Source: Nocardia asteroides
GTDB taxonomy: Bacteria > Actinomycetota > Actinomycetes > Mycobacteriales > Mycobacteriaceae
Length of the DNA: 64,000 nt
Direction of reading: 5' to 3'
Assembly: GCF_900637185.1 (NCBI RefSeq)
Contig: NZ_LR134352.1
Location: 5,260,001-5,324,000 of the forward strand
The position numbers were made by a program, and so were the translations under genes. The notes beneath the pieces are model-generated. The model searched no databases. It was given only the letters and a program-made list of their open reading frames with translations, and had not been told where the DNA came from. Positions 15,580 through 30,766 of this stretch are shown here, in pieces. Each line of letters starts with the position of its first letter. Positions within the stretch are counted from its first letter, which is position 1.

Positions 15580-16701
15580 TCATTCGACGACGGTCAGGTC
15601 CTTGCTGGTGAGGGTGAGCAGGTCCGGGCCCCCTTCGCGCACCACGAGCGTGTCCTCGATCCGGACCCCGCCGCGGCCGGGAAGGTACACACCTGGTTCG
15701 ACGGTCACCGCCACGCCAGCAAGAAGTGTACCGGTACTCGTTTTCGCCACTCCCGGCGCTTCGTGGATCTGCAGTCCGACCCCGTGTCCGAGACCGTGCA
15801 CGAACTGCGCGCCGTACCCCGCCTCCTCGATCACCACCCGCGCCGCCGCGTCGACCTCGGCGGTCCCGGCGCCCGGCTTCAGCGCCTCCCGGCCCGCCTG
15901 CTGGGAGCGGGCGACCAGTTCGTAGATCTCGCGCTGCCAGTCCGCGGGGGCGCCGAGCACCAGGGTGCGGGTCATGTCGGAGTGGTAGCCGTCGACGACC
16001 GCGCCGAAATCGAGTTTGACGAAGTCGCCCGCGCCGAGCACGGCGCCGGTGGGCCGGTGGTGCGGTACGGCCGAATTCGGCCCGGCGGCGACGATGGTCT
16101 CGAACGACACCGCGTCGGCGCCGTGCTCGAACATCGCCCACTCGAGATCGCGGGCCACCTGGCGTTCGGTCCGGCCCGGCCGGATCAGGCCGCGCTCGAG
16201 CAGGCCCGCCAGGGCGGCGTCGGCGGCCGCGCAGGCCGCGCGCAGCTGCGCGATCTCGTAGTCGTCCTTCACCATGCGCAGCTGCTCGACCAGCCCGTTG
16301 GTCGGCACCAGCTGCAGTCCGGTCCGCAGCGCTTGGAAGGCGGTGTGCTCCGCGACGGTCACCACGTGGCTCTCGAACCCGATCCGGCCCAGCTGCCACT
16401 CCCCCGCCAGCTCGATGATGCGGCGCGCGGTGGCCCGGGAGATCTCGGCCTGCAGATCCGGCACCTGCTCGCCGACCTGCGCGGAGTAGCGGCCGTCGGT
16501 GCCGATGACGGTGCGGTCCTCGGCACCGCGCATATCCCAGGAGTGCACCAGCAGGACCGCGTTGGATCCGGTGAAGCCGGTCAGATAGCGGATGTTGACC
16601 AGGTCGGTCACCAGCAGCGCGTCGACCCCGTTCTCCACCAGCAGGCTCCGCAGGGCGCCACGCCGTGCCGCGTGATCGGGACCCGTGTAGTCAGCACACA
16701 T
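15580..16701 (-). CDS. pepQ: Xaa-Pro dipeptidase/aminopeptidase, M24 family
   Basis: A 373-residue dinuclear metallopeptidase that cleaves Xaa-Pro bonds. An N-terminal creatinase-like domain (1-145) precedes the pita-bread domain. Metal ligands are visible: D231 ([10 protein letters not shown]), D242 (SDMTRT), H306 ([13 protein letters not shown]), E335 (VEPGVY) and E349 (RIEDTLVV). It heads the pepQ-efp-nusB-yciI series, which matches the order of Rv2535c to Rv2533c in M. tuberculosis. A proline-specific peptidase beside EF-P is a long-conserved pairing. Confidence 0.94.
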   Translation of the reverse strand: MCADYTGPDHAARRGALRSLLVENGVDALLVTDLVNIRYLTGFTGSNAVLLVHSWDMRGAEDRTVIGTDGRYSAQVGEQVPDLQAEISRATARRIIELAGEWQLGRIGFESHVVTVAEHTAFQALRTGLQLVPTNGLVEQLRMVKDDYEIAQLRAACAAADAALAGLLERGLIRPGRTERQVARDLEWAMFEHGADAVSFETIVAAGPNSAVPHHRPTGAVLGAGDFVKLDFGAVVDGYHSDMTRTLVLGAPADWQREIYELVARSQQAGREALKPGAGTAEVDAAARVVIEEAGYGAQFVHGLGHGVGLQIHEAPGVAKTSTGTLLAGVAVTVEPGVYLPGRGGVRIEDTLVVREGGPDLLTLTSKDLTVVE

Positions 16702-16800
16702 GGGTCAACGCTACCGCTCGACGTCCGACACGTCGGCACCGAACGCGGCGGTCCGTGTCCGGGCCGCGGCGCGGCGTCCCGGCGGCAACTGGACACCGCG

Positions 16801-16828
16801 TTGTCCACATGACCCGGAGTTGTCCACA
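16801..16828. promoter_or_regulatory. two direct DnaA boxes
   Basis: TTGTCCACA occurs at 16801-16809 and again at 16820-16828, same strand, 19 bases apart. Each copy matches the actinobacterial DnaA-box consensus exactly. They lie between pepQ and the divergent prepilin peptidase gene, about 52 bases before its ATG, and far from any oriC gene. Confidence 0.6.
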
Positions 16829-16879
16829 TTCGCATTCGCGGCCTCGATCGGGCGCTCGGCGCGCCGCACGATCGATGGC

Positions 16880-17350
16880 ATGACCACTGCCGCGTTCTGC
16901 CTGCTCATCGCCTGGTGCCTGCTGCTGGGCGTCATCGACATCCATGCGCGCCGCCTGCCCAACGCCCTCACCGGCACCGGGGCGGCGGCGGTGTTCGGCT
17001 ACGCCTACTGCGCCGGACAGCTGCCCACCGCACTCGCCGGCGCCGCCCTGCTGACCATGCCGTATCTGGTCACGCATCTGATCTCTCCGGCCGCGCTGGG
17101 CGCCGGCGATGTCAAACTGGCCGTGGCGCTGGGCGCGGCCGCCGCACTCGCCGGACCACCGGCCTGGGTGTGGGCGGCCCTCGCCGCGCCCGTCCTCACC
17201 GCCGCGGTGGCCGTCGCGGTGCTCGGCGGTGACCGGATCCGCGCGGCACTGGGCCGCACCGCGCGCGGTGCCAGGATCCCCGACCGCCGGACCGTGCCGC
17301 ACGGGCCCGCCATGTGCCTGGCCACCGTCACCGCGATGGCACTGGCATGA
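16880..17350 (+). CDS. A24-family prepilin peptidase
   Basis: A 156-residue integral membrane aspartic peptidase of the TadV/type IV leader peptidase kind. The two catalytic aspartates are D20 ([13 protein letters not shown]) and D77 in the GxGD motif LGAGDVKLA. It lacks the N-terminal methyltransferase/zinc part of PilD. I chose ATG 16880 ([12 protein letters not shown]), since upstream in-frame sequence has no membrane or family character. No pilin or Tad/Flp genes are nearby, so its substrate is encoded elsewhere. It is followed, after 188 bases, by aroC. Confidence 0.85.
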   Translation: MTTAAFCLLIAWCLLLGVIDIHARRLPNALTGTGAAAVFGYAYCAGQLPTALAGAALLTMPYLVTHLISPAALGAGDVKLAVALGAAAALAGPPAWVWAALAAPVLTAAVAVAVLGGDRIRAALGRTARGARIPDRRTVPHGPAMCLATVTAMALA

Positions 17351-17538
17351 CCGCCACCACGACGCGCCGGACGGTTCCCGGACCTGGTTGGCGTGTCCCG
17401 GAAGTCCGCCGGACGGGGTCGACGCAGCAAGATCGGGGCGGCGGCCGCCACCGCGCGCCCCGGCACACCGCCGACGTGCTGCTCGTCACGTCGGACCACG
17501 TGCCCGACCACGCGCGCCGACATGGGAAGATGGTCGGC

Positions 17539-18743
17539 GTGTTGCGCTGGATAACTGCCGGAGAATCCCATGGTCCCGCTCTCGTCGCCCTCCTGGAAGG
17601 GATGGTCGCCGGAGTCGAGGTGACATCGGACGACGTCTCCGCACAGCTCGCGCGCCGACGGCTCGGGTACGGGCGCGGCGCCCGGATGAAGTTCGAGGCC
17701 GACAAGGTCACCCTGGTCGGCGGCGTTCGCCATGGCCGGACCATGGGTGGTCCGGTCGCGATCGAGGTCGCCAACTCCGAGTGGCCCAAGTGGACCGAGG
17801 TGATGTCGGCCGACCCGGTCGACGAGGAAGCCCTCGCCGGGATGGCGCGCAACGCGCCGCTGACCCGCCCGCGCCCCGGTCACGCCGACTTCTCCGGCAT
17901 GCTCAAGTACAACTTCGACGACGCGCGTCCGGTGCTCGAGCGGGCCAGTGCCCGGGAGACCGCGGCCCGCGTCGCGGCGGGTACGGTCGCCCGTAACTTC
18001 CTGCGCCAGGCCTTCGGCGTCGAGGTGATCTCGCATGTGGTGTCGATCGGCACCGCCGCCAACACCACCGGTGTCATCCCGGGTGCGGGTGATCTCGAGG
18101 CGATCGACGCCAGCCCGGTGCGCGCCTTCGACGCCGAGGCCGAGGCGGCGATGATCGCCGAGATCGAGGCCGCCAAGAAGGACGGCGACACCCTGGGCGG
18201 TGTCGTCGAGGTGATCGTCGACGGTCTGCCGATCGGGCTCGGCTCGTTCATCAGCGGTGAGCAGCGCCTGGATTCGCGGCTGGCCGCGGCCCTCATGGGC
18301 ATCCAGGCGATCAAGGGTGTCGAGGTGGGTGACGGTTTCGAGACCGCGCGCCGGCGCGGCAGCCAGGCTCACGACGAGATGCGTCCCGGCCCCGACGGCG
18401 TTCTGCGCTCGACCAACCGTGCCGGTGGTCTCGAGGGCGGCATGACCAATGGCGAGGCGCTGCGGGTGCGCGCCGCGATGAAGCCGATCTCGACCGTGCC
18501 GCGCGCGCTGTCGACCGTCGACATGTCCACCGGCGAGGAAGCCGTCGCGATCCACCAGCGCTCGGACGTGTGCGCCGTGCCCGCGGCCGGCGTGGTCGCC
18601 GAGTCGATGGTGGCGCTGGTCGTGGCCCAGGCCGCGCTGGACAAGTTCGGTGGTGACTCGCTCACCGAGACGCTCGACAACATCACCAGGTACCTCGACC
18701 GGATCGGCAACCGCCCGCACGTGCCCGCGGACAGCCGCACGTC

Positions 18744-18747
<4 letters not shown>
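17539..18747 (+). CDS. aroC: chorismate synthase
   Basis: A 402-residue enzyme converting 5-enolpyruvylshikimate-3-phosphate to chorismate with reduced FMN, the last step of the shikimate pathway. The family landmarks are [10 protein letters not shown] at the N-terminus, [13 protein letters not shown], the [15 protein letters not shown] segment, and [15 protein letters not shown] 17539 (reads [11 protein letters not shown] next) has GGGAAG nine bases upstream and matches the mycobacterial start; ATG 17530 is too close to it. It overlaps aroK by four bases. Confidence 0.97.
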
Positions 18748-21043
<2,296 letters not shown>

Positions 21044-21050
21044 CACGCGA

Positions 21051-21082
21051 CTGTGCCCGGCGAGCGGACTCGCCGGGCACAG
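21051..21082 (+). terminator. strong hairpin ending the aroC-aroK-aroB operon
   Basis: CTGTGCCCGGCGAG (21051-21064) pairs perfectly with CTCGCCGGGCACAG (21069-21082) over a 4-base loop, beginning 7 bases after the aroB stop codon. It has no T-run but very high stability. Confidence 0.75.
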
Positions 21083-21094
21083 GATCGGTGCGGC

Positions 21095-21541
21095 TCAGAC
21101 GGCCGGAGCGAACTCCGAGGCCGTGGCGGGCGCGGGCGCGGCGGGCGTACGCCGGGCCTGCCGACGGCCGAGCGCGACCCCGGCCAGCGCGGGCAGGAAG
21201 ATCAGCAGCAGGATGAACGACGCCGACGAGGTGAGCTCGAACAGTGCCCCGGAATCACCGAGTTCGATGCCGGGGACGTGATCGAGGGCCCAGCACAGCG
21301 CGCCGCTGCCGATCCCGGCCACCGCACCCGCGGCCAGCCAGCGCACGGTGAGATCGGCGCCCGCACCCGACCGGCCGTCCCGCATGCCCCAGGCCACGGC
21401 GACGCCGACGATCACGATGAGGCAGGCCACCCGCCAGATCACGCCGTAGGTCGGCCAGGACGCCATCGCGAAGCCGAGCAGCAGCCGAAGCCCGACGACC
21501 AGCCCACCCAGCACGGCGGCTCGTAACACCCAAGCGGTCAT
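21095..21541 (-). CDS. small four-helix membrane protein (B-4DMT-like)
   Basis: A 148-residue protein with four hydrophobic segments: WVLRAAVLGGLVVGLRLLLGF, VIWRVACLIVIVGVAVAWG, LAAGAVAGIGSGALCWAL and SASFILLLIFLPALAGVAL. A polar Ala/Pro tail follows. It resembles the four-helix DMT-like proteins annotated in nocardiae and rhodococci. Transport is inferred only from that resemblance. ATG 21541 is chosen; GTG 21547 is the in-frame alternative. It converges with the aro operon. Confidence 0.65.
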   Translation of the reverse strand: MTAWVLRAAVLGGLVVGLRLLLGFAMASWPTYGVIWRVACLIVIVGVAVAWGMRDGRSGAGADLTVRWLAAGAVAGIGSGALCWALDHVPGIELGDSGALFELTSSASFILLLIFLPALAGVALGRRQARRTPAAPAPATASEFAPAV

Positions 21542-21566
21542 GAGCACTACCTTAACCCGCCAAAAC

Positions 21567-21580
21567 TAGAACAGGTATCA
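21567..21580. promoter_or_regulatory. degenerate KstR-like site
   Basis: TAGAACAGGTATCA fits the KstR pattern TNNAACNNGTTNNA with one mismatch. It sits 26 bases upstream of the B-4DMT-like gene. The preceding bases CAAAACTAGAACA (21561-21573) are identical to those at the better box at 42421-42433. The second half is weak, so functional binding is doubtful. Confidence 0.25.
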
Positions 21581-21618
21581 ATTCCGCCGATCGGATGTTC
21601 CCGCCGCCGCGACCGGCG

Positions 21619-21864
21619 TTACGGCACCCAGAGGTCGTACCGGCCGCTGCCGTCGTTCCGCGGGACGCATTCGGCGCGGTCGCTCCACAGCGGAGCATCC
21701 TTCAGACAGCTGGCCAGCGTCACATTCGACGCCGTGGACACGCAGGTGAACCCCCATTTGGGCTGCGCCGACGAACACCCACCCGCCCGCGCCGCGGCGG
21801 GCCCTCCGACCACGATCGCCGATGCGGCGACCGACAACACGACTACCCCGATTCGAACCAACAC
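21619..21864 (-). CDS. small secreted cysteine-containing protein
   Basis: An 81-residue exported protein. A Sec signal peptide covers about residues 1-27 (VVVLSVAASAIVVGGPAAARA) with an ARA cleavage site. The mature 54 residues carry four cysteines (GGCSS, GFTCVS, ASCLKD, AECVPR), suggesting two disulfides. GTG 21864 is preceded by GGGGAGG at good spacing, which supports it as a real gene. No function can be assigned. It lies downstream of aroE on the same strand. Confidence 0.65.
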   Translation of the reverse strand: MLVRIGVVVLSVAASAIVVGGPAAARAGGCSSAQPKWGFTCVSTASNVTLASCLKDAPLWSDRAECVPRNDGSGRYDLWVP

Positions 21865-21928
21865 AGTCGACCTCCCCGTAGATTGCGTTGGGCACCATGG
21901 TAATCGGGCGATCGGGCCCGGGAAAGAG

Positions 21929-22735
21929 TCAGTCGAGCGCGGCCGCCATCGCCGCGCGCGGGGCGGGCCGGCCGGTGAAGAGCTCGACCTGCCCGTAGGC
22001 CTGGTTCAGCAGCATCTGCAGACCGCTCACCACCGTGTGCCCGGCCGCGGCGACCGCCTCGGCCAGCGGGGTCGGCCACGGGTTGTAGATCGCGTCGAGC
22101 ACCACCGGGGCACCGGCCACCTGCGCTGCCACGGCCGCGCCGGCCGTGGCGGGGATCGTGCTCACCACGGCGCCGGCCCGTGCGCACACGGGCACGAGGG
22201 AGTCGTCGTCGAAGCCGATGGTCGAGACCGCCATGCCGAGTCGCTCGGCGAGCTCCAGGGCGCTGCGGGCGCGGCCCGCGTCGCGGGCGACCACGGTGAC
22301 CGACCGCGCGCCCAGTTCGGACAGCGCGAGCAGCGCGGGGCGGGCGGTGCCGCCCGCGCCCAGCACCACCGCCTCGGTCAGCCCGTCGACGCCGCCGCCG
22401 CGCAGTGCGCCGAGCACGCCGTCCACGTCGGTGCAGTCGGCCAGCCAGCCCGTCTCGGTGCGCACCAGGGTGTTGGCCGAGCCGACCAGCACGGCACGAT
22501 CGGTGCGCGTGTCGGCGTGCGCCAGGGCGGCTTCCTTGCCCGGCATGGTCACCGAGAGCCCGACCCACTCGGGTCCGAGTCCGTCGACGAAGCCGGGCAG
22601 TTCCTCGGCCGAGCATTCGACGCGCTCATAGCTCCAGTCGAGCCCGAGCGCGCGGTAGGCGGCCAGATGCAGTTGCGGCGAGCGCGAGTGCGCGATCGGC
22701 TTGCCGAGCACCGCGGCCTTGCGCGCCTCAGCCAC
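21929..22735 (-). CDS. aroE: shikimate dehydrogenase
   Basis: A 268-residue NADPH-dependent enzyme reducing 3-dehydroshikimate to shikimate. The substrate site is AVLGKPIAHSRSPQLH near the N-terminus. The catalytic lysine lies in LSVTMPGKEAAL, and the Rossmann motif is VVLGAGGTARPAL. GTG 22735 (reads AEARKAAVLGKPI) overlaps the end of mltG by eight bases. From memory the same mltG-aroE order is present in M. tuberculosis (Rv2553c-Rv2552c). It thus supplies another shikimate step only 1 kb from aroB, but on the opposite strand. Confidence 0.95.
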   Translation of the reverse strand: MAEARKAAVLGKPIAHSRSPQLHLAAYRALGLDWSYERVECSAEELPGFVDGLGPEWVGLSVTMPGKEAALAHADTRTDRAVLVGSANTLVRTETGWLADCTDVDGVLGALRGGGVDGLTEAVVLGAGGTARPALLALSELGARSVTVVARDAGRARSALELAERLGMAVSTIGFDDDSLVPVCARAGAVVSTIPATAGAAVAAQVAGAPVVLDAIYNPWPTPLAEAVAAAGHTVVSGLQMLLNQAYGQVELFTGRPAPRAAMAAALD

Positions 22736-24275
22736 CGTAGGGCTTGGAGCTGTCGAGGATGCCGCTGCGCTGTGCCTGGGTGACCAGGCGCAGGTGCTCG
22801 GAGTAGCTGTCGGTGAACAGGGTGGTGCCCTCCTTGTCAACGGTCACGAAGTACAGCCACGCGCCCGGGGCCGGATTCTCCATGGCCTGCAACGCTTCCA
22901 GCGACGGCGCCGAGATCGGGGTCACCGGCAGGCCGCGCATCGCGTAGGTGTTCCACGCGGTTTCGCGGGCGCGGTCGGCGTCGGTGGTCGCCACCTCGGT
23001 GGTGTCGAGGGTGTAGTTGACCGTCGAGTCGAACTGCAGCATCTGGTCGACCTTGAGCCGGTTCACGATCACCCGGGCCACCTTGCTCATGTCCTGCGGC
23101 TTCGCCTCCCGCTCGACGAGCGAGGCCGCGACCAGGGTCTGGTACGGCGTCAGGTTGGTGGTGGCGCCGGACTGGAGCAGTCCGGTCGACTCGTAGCGCT
23201 GCACGCTGGTGGTCACCAGTTGCCGCAGGATCTGCTGCGGCGTGCCGCTCGGATCGAAATCCCAGGTGCCCGCGGCGATCAGACCTTCGAGCTGCCGGGC
23301 GCGGTCGGGTGATTCCCGCACGCCCTGCATCGCCCAGTCGGGCACGCCGAGACCGGCCAGATCCGGGCTCGCGCCCGCGGCGTCGAGCTGTTCGTAGGTC
23401 ACGCACTTCTTCTCGATGCCGTAGCAGCTGGCATCGGCGATCTTGCGATAGATGCCGTCGTAGCGGCCACCGGTGTTGGCGTCGTGCTTGTCGTGCAGCA
23501 ACCGGCCCTCGGAGACGGTCAGTTTGCCGACCCGCGACTTGCCGCCGACCAGGGTCGCGACGGCCTCGGCGGCGGGGCTGTTCACGCCGATGGCATAGAA
23601 CCCGGGCTGCACACTGTTCATCCCCGAGTTCCGCACTGCCGCTTCGTAGAACGCCTCGGAACTGGCGACGATGCCCTTCTCGCGCATGGCCTCGGCGATC
23701 TGCGAGGCGGTGTCGCCGGAATGCACCTGGACGACCACGGGCGCGCCCGCCGGTCCCGCGAAGTCCTCGGCCGGGGCGAACCGATCCATCAGCTTGTAGC
23801 CGGCGAACCCGGCCGCCGAGACGATCAGGACGGCCAGCAGCGCGCCGACCACCCACAGATTGCGCCTGCGCCGTTTACGCTCGGCCGCCTTGCGCGAGGC
23901 GATGCGCGATCGCTTGCGGCCCGCGCCCGCCTTGCCACGCCCCGGCTGCGGCCGGTCGCGCTCGGCGGGCCGCTTGCCACGCCCACGCTCGGCCGCGGTC
24001 CGCGCGCCCGCGCTGCGGCCGGCGGGAGCGGCCCGCTGACCCACCCGGCGCGGCGGCTCGACCGGTTCCGGCTCGGGCTCGGGCTCGTCGTCGTAGAGCT
24101 CGTCCTCGTAGCGCGGGATGACGTTGGTGTCGTCATCGTCGTCCCAGCCGGGCTGCTGCTGCGGCTCCTCGCGCGCGGTGCGGGGATCGAGACCCCAGTC
24201 GTCGCGCCGGGGGTAGCGCCGATCAGCTTCCCGCGCCCGGTAGCGTTCCTCGGCCCTGGCCCATCGGTCGGTCAT
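22728..24275 (-). CDS. mltG: endolytic murein transglycosylase MltG
   Basis: A 515-residue single-pass membrane enzyme that cuts nascent glycan strands and helps terminate peptidoglycan polymerisation. The cytoplasmic N-terminus (1-138) is highly charged, with an Asp/Glu patch (DDDDD near 45-49) and Arg/Lys-rich stretch. A transmembrane helix follows at about 140-160 (LWVVGALLAVLIVSAAGFAG), then the YceG-like domain with LVEREAKPQDMSKVARVIVNRL bearing the catalytic Glu. ATG 24275 overlaps ruvX by four bases. The long charged N-terminus is typical of actinobacterial MltG. Confidence 0.93.
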   Translation of the reverse strand: MTDRWARAEERYRAREADRRYPRRDDWGLDPRTAREEPQQQPGWDDDDDTNVIPRYEDELYDDEPEPEPEPVEPPRRVGQRAAPAGRSAGARTAAERGRGKRPAERDRPQPGRGKAGAGRKRSRIASRKAAERKRRRRNLWVVGALLAVLIVSAAGFAGYKLMDRFAPAEDFAGPAGAPVVVQVHSGDTASQIAEAMREKGIVASSEAFYEAAVRNSGMNSVQPGFYAIGVNSPAAEAVATLVGGKSRVGKLTVSEGRLLHDKHDANTGGRYDGIYRKIADASCYGIEKKCVTYEQLDAAGASPDLAGLGVPDWAMQGVRESPDRARQLEGLIAAGTWDFDPSGTPQQILRQLVTTSVQRYESTGLLQSGATTNLTPYQTLVAASLVEREAKPQDMSKVARVIVNRLKVDQMLQFDSTVNYTLDTTEVATTDADRARETAWNTYAMRGLPVTPISAPSLEALQAMENPAPGAWLYFVTVDKEGTTLFTDSYSEHLRLVTQAQRSGILDSSKPYGG

Positions 24276-24828
24276 GCATCGTCTCCGACCGTGCCTGCTG
24301 CGTCCTTCAACACCGAACTCCGCTCGTCCAACCATCCTTGCAGAATCGACACGGCTGCCGCCTGATCGATCACCTGCCGCTGGCCACGTGCGCGAACCCC
24401 GCTGTCGCGCAGCGCACGTGCAGCAGACACCGTAGTCAAACGTTCGTCGGAAAGGCGTATCGGAATCGGGTCGATCACTCGGCGCAACTCCCGGGCAAAC
24501 CTGCGCGCGATGGTCGCCGCGGTGCCGTTTTCGCCGCGCAATGTGCGCGGCAGTCCGATGATCACCTCGACCGCTTCGTATTCCCGCACAATGTCGGCAA
24601 TTCTGCCGATGTCGGCCGGCGGACCGGCCGCGCGCCCACCGGCTTTCGCCGGTTTGGCGCGCGGCACCGTCTCCACGGGCGTAGCGAGGATTCCGTCGGG
24701 GTCGCTCGAGGCGACCCCGATCCGGACACTGCCGACATCGATCGCGATCCGGCGGCCCCGACCGGGGTCGGTCGCCGGATCCGGTCGGTCTGCCGGTTCC
24801 TGGTCGGCTGAACCTGCGGTGGCGGTCA

Positions 24829-24829
<1 letters not shown>
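24272..24829 (-). CDS. ruvX: putative Holliday junction resolvase / pre-16S rRNA nuclease YqgF
   Basis: A 185-residue RNase H-fold nuclease family protein, involved in 16S rRNA 5' end maturation and possibly in recombination. Conserved acidic motif IAIDVGSVRIGVASSD, the VIIGLPRTLRGENG stretch and LSDERLTTVSAAR are all present. An N-terminal polar extension of about 28 residues precedes the domain. ATG 24829 shares a base with the alaS stop codon (TGATG), and its own stop overlaps mltG. The alaS-yqgF-mltG-aroE series is conserved in actinobacteria. Confidence 0.93.
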
Positions 24830-27495
<2,666 letters not shown>

Positions 27496-27565
27496 AGCAG
27501 TCCAGCCTACCGCCTGCAATCCACCGGTTTTCCGCCGGACCGGGTGGTCTGGGCGACACCGGCTA

Positions 27566-28942
27566 CTACTTCCCGCGGATGATCCGGCGCAGCTTGCCGA
27601 GCCGGCCGCCGACTTCGCGCTCGAACCCGTGATCGGTGGGTTCGTAGTAGTCGGTACCGACCAGTTCGTCGGGCGGGTACTGCTGGGCGAGCACGCCTTC
27701 GCGCGCGTTGTGCGGGAACTTGTAGCCCTTGGCGTTGCCGAGCGCGGCGGCGCCCGCGTAGTGGCCGTCGCGCAGATGTGGGGGCACCGCGCCGGCCTTG
27801 CCCGCGGCGATGTCGGCCATGGCCGCGCCCAGCGCCGAGGTGACCGCGCCGGACTTGGGCGCGGTGGCCAGGTGGATGGTGGCCTGGGCCAGCGCGAGCT
27901 TGGCTTCGGGCAGACCCACCAACTGCACCACCTGGGCGGCGGCGGTGGCGGTCTGCAGGGCCATCGGGTCGGCCATGCCGATGTCCTCGCTGGCGTGGAT
28001 CATCAGGCGGCGGGCGATGAAGCGGGGGTCCTCGCCCGCGGTGAGCATGCGGGCCAGGTAGTGCAGGGCGGCGTCGACGTCGGAGCCGCGGATGGACTTG
28101 ATGAACGCGCTGATCACGTCGTAGTGCTGATCACCGGCGCGGTCGTAGCGGACGGCGGCCTTGTCGACGCTGGCCTCCACCAGCTCCACGTCGACCACAC
28201 CGTCGAGCGAGGACTCGGCCGAGGCCTCCAGCGCGGTCAGCGCGCGTCGCGCGTCGCCGCCGGCGATCCGCACGATGTGGTCGAGCGCCTCGTCGGAGAC
28301 GGTGTACTCCCCCGCCAGCCCGCGGGGATCGGCGACGGCCCGGGTGAGCACCTGGCGGATGTCGTCGGGGGTGAGCGACTGCAGCTGCAGCACCAACGAG
28401 CGCGACAGCAGCGGGGACACCACCGAGAACGACGGGTTCTCGGTGGTCGCGCCGACGAGCAGCACGATCCGGTTCTCGACCGCGGCCAGCAGCGCGTCCT
28501 GCTGGGTCTTGGAGAAGCGGTGCACCTCGTCGATGAACAGGACGGTCTGCTCCCCCGCCGTGAGCCTGCGCCGGGCCACGTCGATGACCGCGCGGACCTC
28601 CTTGACCCCGGCCGACAGCGCCGACAGCGCCTCGAACCGGCGCCCGGTGGCCTGCGACAGCAGTGAGGCCAGCGTCGTCTTGCCGGTCCCGGGCGGACCG
28701 TAGAGCAGCACCGAGGCCGCGCCGGACCCCTCGACCAGACGCCGCAGCGGCGAACCGGTCCCGAGCAGATGCTGCTGGCCGATCACCTCGTCGAGCGACT
28801 GCGGCCGCATCCGGACCGCCAGCGGCGCACCGGCATCGCGCCGGACCACCGCGTCGAGGCCCTGCGCGGGTGCGGGGTCGTCGCCGGGCACGTCGAACAG
28901 GCTGTCACTCACGTCGAGCAGGGTACCGACGCCCTCGGACAT
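27566..28942 (-). CDS. rarA: replication-associated recombination protein A (RarA/MgsA)
   Basis: A 458-residue AAA+ ATPase acting at stalled replication forks, related to clamp loaders. Walker [15 protein letters not shown], Walker [10 protein letters not shown], and sensor [12 protein letters not shown] are intact. The C-terminal tetramerisation part begins near [18 protein letters not shown]. The start is uncertain: ATG 28942 (MSEGVGTLL) or the in-frame GTG 28912 (reads [11 protein letters not shown]), the latter closer to the mycobacterial protein. It is upstream of alaS on the same strand, 70 bases apart, as in M. tuberculosis (Rv2559c near Rv2555c). Confidence 0.94.
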   Translation of the reverse strand: MSEGVGTLLDVSDSLFDVPGDDPAPAQGLDAVVRRDAGAPLAVRMRPQSLDEVIGQQHLLGTGSPLRRLVEGSGAASVLLYGPPGTGKTTLASLLSQATGRRFEALSALSAGVKEVRAVIDVARRRLTAGEQTVLFIDEVHRFSKTQQDALLAAVENRIVLLVGATTENPSFSVVSPLLSRSLVLQLQSLTPDDIRQVLTRAVADPRGLAGEYTVSDEALDHIVRIAGGDARRALTALEASAESSLDGVVDVELVEASVDKAAVRYDRAGDQHYDVISAFIKSIRGSDVDAALHYLARMLTAGEDPRFIARRLMIHASEDIGMADPMALQTATAAAQVVQLVGLPEAKLALAQATIHLATAPKSGAVTSALGAAMADIAAGKAGAVPPHLRDGHYAGAAALGNAKGYKFPHNAREGVLAQQYPPDELVGTDYYEPTDHGFEREVGGRLGKLRRIIRGK

Positions 28943-29017
28943 GCTTGCCTGACCGGCACACAGTTGAACGATTGACCAATTTTGTGCGCCGGACTTGCGC
29001 CCCACCCGGTACCTGGG

Positions 29018-30697
29018 ATGAGATCGCTGATCGTGGTCGAAATCAACGGCGGCAACGCCTCTGCGCCCACCGGGCAGTTCGCCCGGCGCACCCTGTTCAA
29101 AGGCGGCACGGCGGCGGCCGCGGTCGTGGTGCTGAGCACCGCGACCGCGCACGCGGCCGGGACCGTCTTCCGGCACGGTGTCGCCTCCGGTGACCCACTG
29201 CCCGGCGCGGTGATCCTGTGGACCAGGGTGACCGTGGCCGACGACGCGACGCCCGGCTCCGGGATCGGCGCCGCGACCCCGGTGCGCTGGGAGATCTCGG
29301 CGGACGAGTCCTTCGCCGGCATCGCCGCCTCGGGCACCGTCACCGCCGACGTGGGCGCCGACCACACCGTCAAGGTCGACGCGACCGGACTCGCTCCCGC
29401 GACCGACTACTGGTACCGCTTCACCGCGCTCGGCGCGACCTCGCCGGTCGGCCGCACCCGCACCGCGCCCGCCGCCGACACCGACCTGGACCGCCTGCGC
29501 CTCGGCCTGGTCTCCTGCTCCAACTGGGAGGCGGGCTGGTTCGGCTCGTACCGGCATCTGGCCGCGCGCACCGACCTCGACGCGATCGTGCACCTGGGCG
29601 ACTACCTCTACGAATACGCCCGCGGCGAGTACACCGGCCGTACCGGCGCGGTGCGCGGCCACGATCCCGCGCACGAGATCGTCACCCTGGCCGACTACCG
29701 CACCCGGCACGGCCAGTACAAGACCGATCCCGACCTGACGGCCCTGCACGCCACGCTGCCGTTCATCTGCACCTGGGACGACCACGAGTCGGCCGACAAC
29801 TCCTGGCGCGAGGGCTCGGAGAATCACGACCCCGCCGTGCACGGTCCGTGGAGCGCCCGGCGTGCCGCCTCCGCGCAGGCCTACCTCGAATGGATGCCGG
29901 TCCGGGCGACCCGCACCGGCGACGAGGTCCAGATCTACCGCAGGCTCCGCTTCGGCACCCTCGCCGAGCTGTCCATGCTCGACCTGCGCAGCTACCGCGA
30001 CCACGAGGCGGGCCCCGGTGCCGGCTGGCGACAGGCCGACGACCCGGCCCGCACCATCACCGGGCGCGCCCAGATGGACTGGCTCACCGCCGGTCTCACC
30101 TCCTCACCCGCGCGGTGGAAGCTGATCGGCAACTCGGTGATGGTGGCGCCGCTGGTGTTCCCGCCGCTGGAACCGGCGACCACCCAGGCCATTACCGAGG
30201 CCATCGGGATCCCGCAGGGCGGTCTCACCGTGAACGGCGACCAGTGGGACGGCTACACCGCCGACCGGCGCACCCTGTTCCGGGCCATCGCCGACAACGA
30301 GGTGGGTGACGTCGTGTTCCTGACCGGCGACATCCACACCTCCTGGGCCGCCGACCTGCCGCTGGACGCCGCGAACTACCCGGGCGGCCCGACTGTCGGC
30401 GCGGAGTTCGTCGTCCCGTCGGTCACCTCCTCGAGCGTCGGCGACCTGCTGAAGACGCCGCCGCGGACCACGTCGGTGCCCGCCGAGGAGGCCATCAAGG
30501 CGGCCAACCATCACCTGCGCTATGTCGAACTGGACTCGCACGGTTTCGGGGTGCTCGAGGTGACCCCGGCGCAGACCCAGATGGACTGGTTCTACGTGGC
30601 CGACGTGATCGACCCGGCGAGTGAGGTCCGGCACGCCACGTCGTTCGCGGTCCCGGCCGGTGGCCGCCTCGAACCGCGACCGGCTCCGGTGCACTGA
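29018..30697 (+). CDS. phoD: PhoD-family alkaline phosphatase/phosphodiesterase, Tat-exported
   Basis: A 559-residue secreted metallophosphoesterase releasing phosphate from organic esters. A Tat signal is seen at about residues 22-48: [14 protein letters not shown] followed by a hydrophobic run and AHA cleavage. The N-terminal PhoD_N beta domain starts [17 protein letters not shown]. The catalytic part has [25 protein letters not shown] and LTGDIHTSW, the iron/calcium ligands. ATG 29018 has no clear ribosome site; GTG 29033 is an alternative. It is divergent from rarA. No Pho box could be confirmed by eye. Confidence 0.92.
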   Translation: MRSLIVVEINGGNASAPTGQFARRTLFKGGTAAAAVVVLSTATAHAAGTVFRHGVASGDPLPGAVILWTRVTVADDATPGSGIGAATPVRWEISADESFAGIAASGTVTADVGADHTVKVDATGLAPATDYWYRFTALGATSPVGRTRTAPAADTDLDRLRLGLVSCSNWEAGWFGSYRHLAARTDLDAIVHLGDYLYEYARGEYTGRTGAVRGHDPAHEIVTLADYRTRHGQYKTDPDLTALHATLPFICTWDDHESADNSWREGSENHDPAVHGPWSARRAASAQAYLEWMPVRATRTGDEVQIYRRLRFGTLAELSMLDLRSYRDHEAGPGAGWRQADDPARTITGRAQMDWLTAGLTSSPARWKLIGNSVMVAPLVFPPLEPATTQAITEAIGIPQGGLTVNGDQWDGYTADRRTLFRAIADNEVGDVVFLTGDIHTSWAADLPLDAANYPGGPTVGAEFVVPSVTSSSVGDLLKTPPRTTSVPAEEAIKAANHHLRYVELDSHGFGVLEVTPAQTQMDWFYVADVIDPASEVRHATSFAVPAGGRLEPRPAPVH

Positions 30698-30739
30698 TCG
30701 CGGCGCCGCGACAATCGGCGCAGAATTCTTCGGACCGGC

Positions 30740-30766
30740 TGTCGATCACGGCAGCGCTCGTTCGTC
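30740..30766 (+). promoter_or_regulatory. ECF42-type promoter (TGTCGA-N17-CGTC)
   Basis: TGTCGA (30740-30745) and CGTC (30763-30766) are 17 bases apart. This fits the promoter motif reported for ECF42 sigma factors upstream of DGPF genes. It lies 55-80 bases before the DGPF gene. Confidence 0.65.

Noticed and set aside
27496..27565. T-box or riboswitch leader before alaS
   Set aside because: Only 70 bases separate rarA and alaS, and no specifier stem or antiterminator motif is visible.
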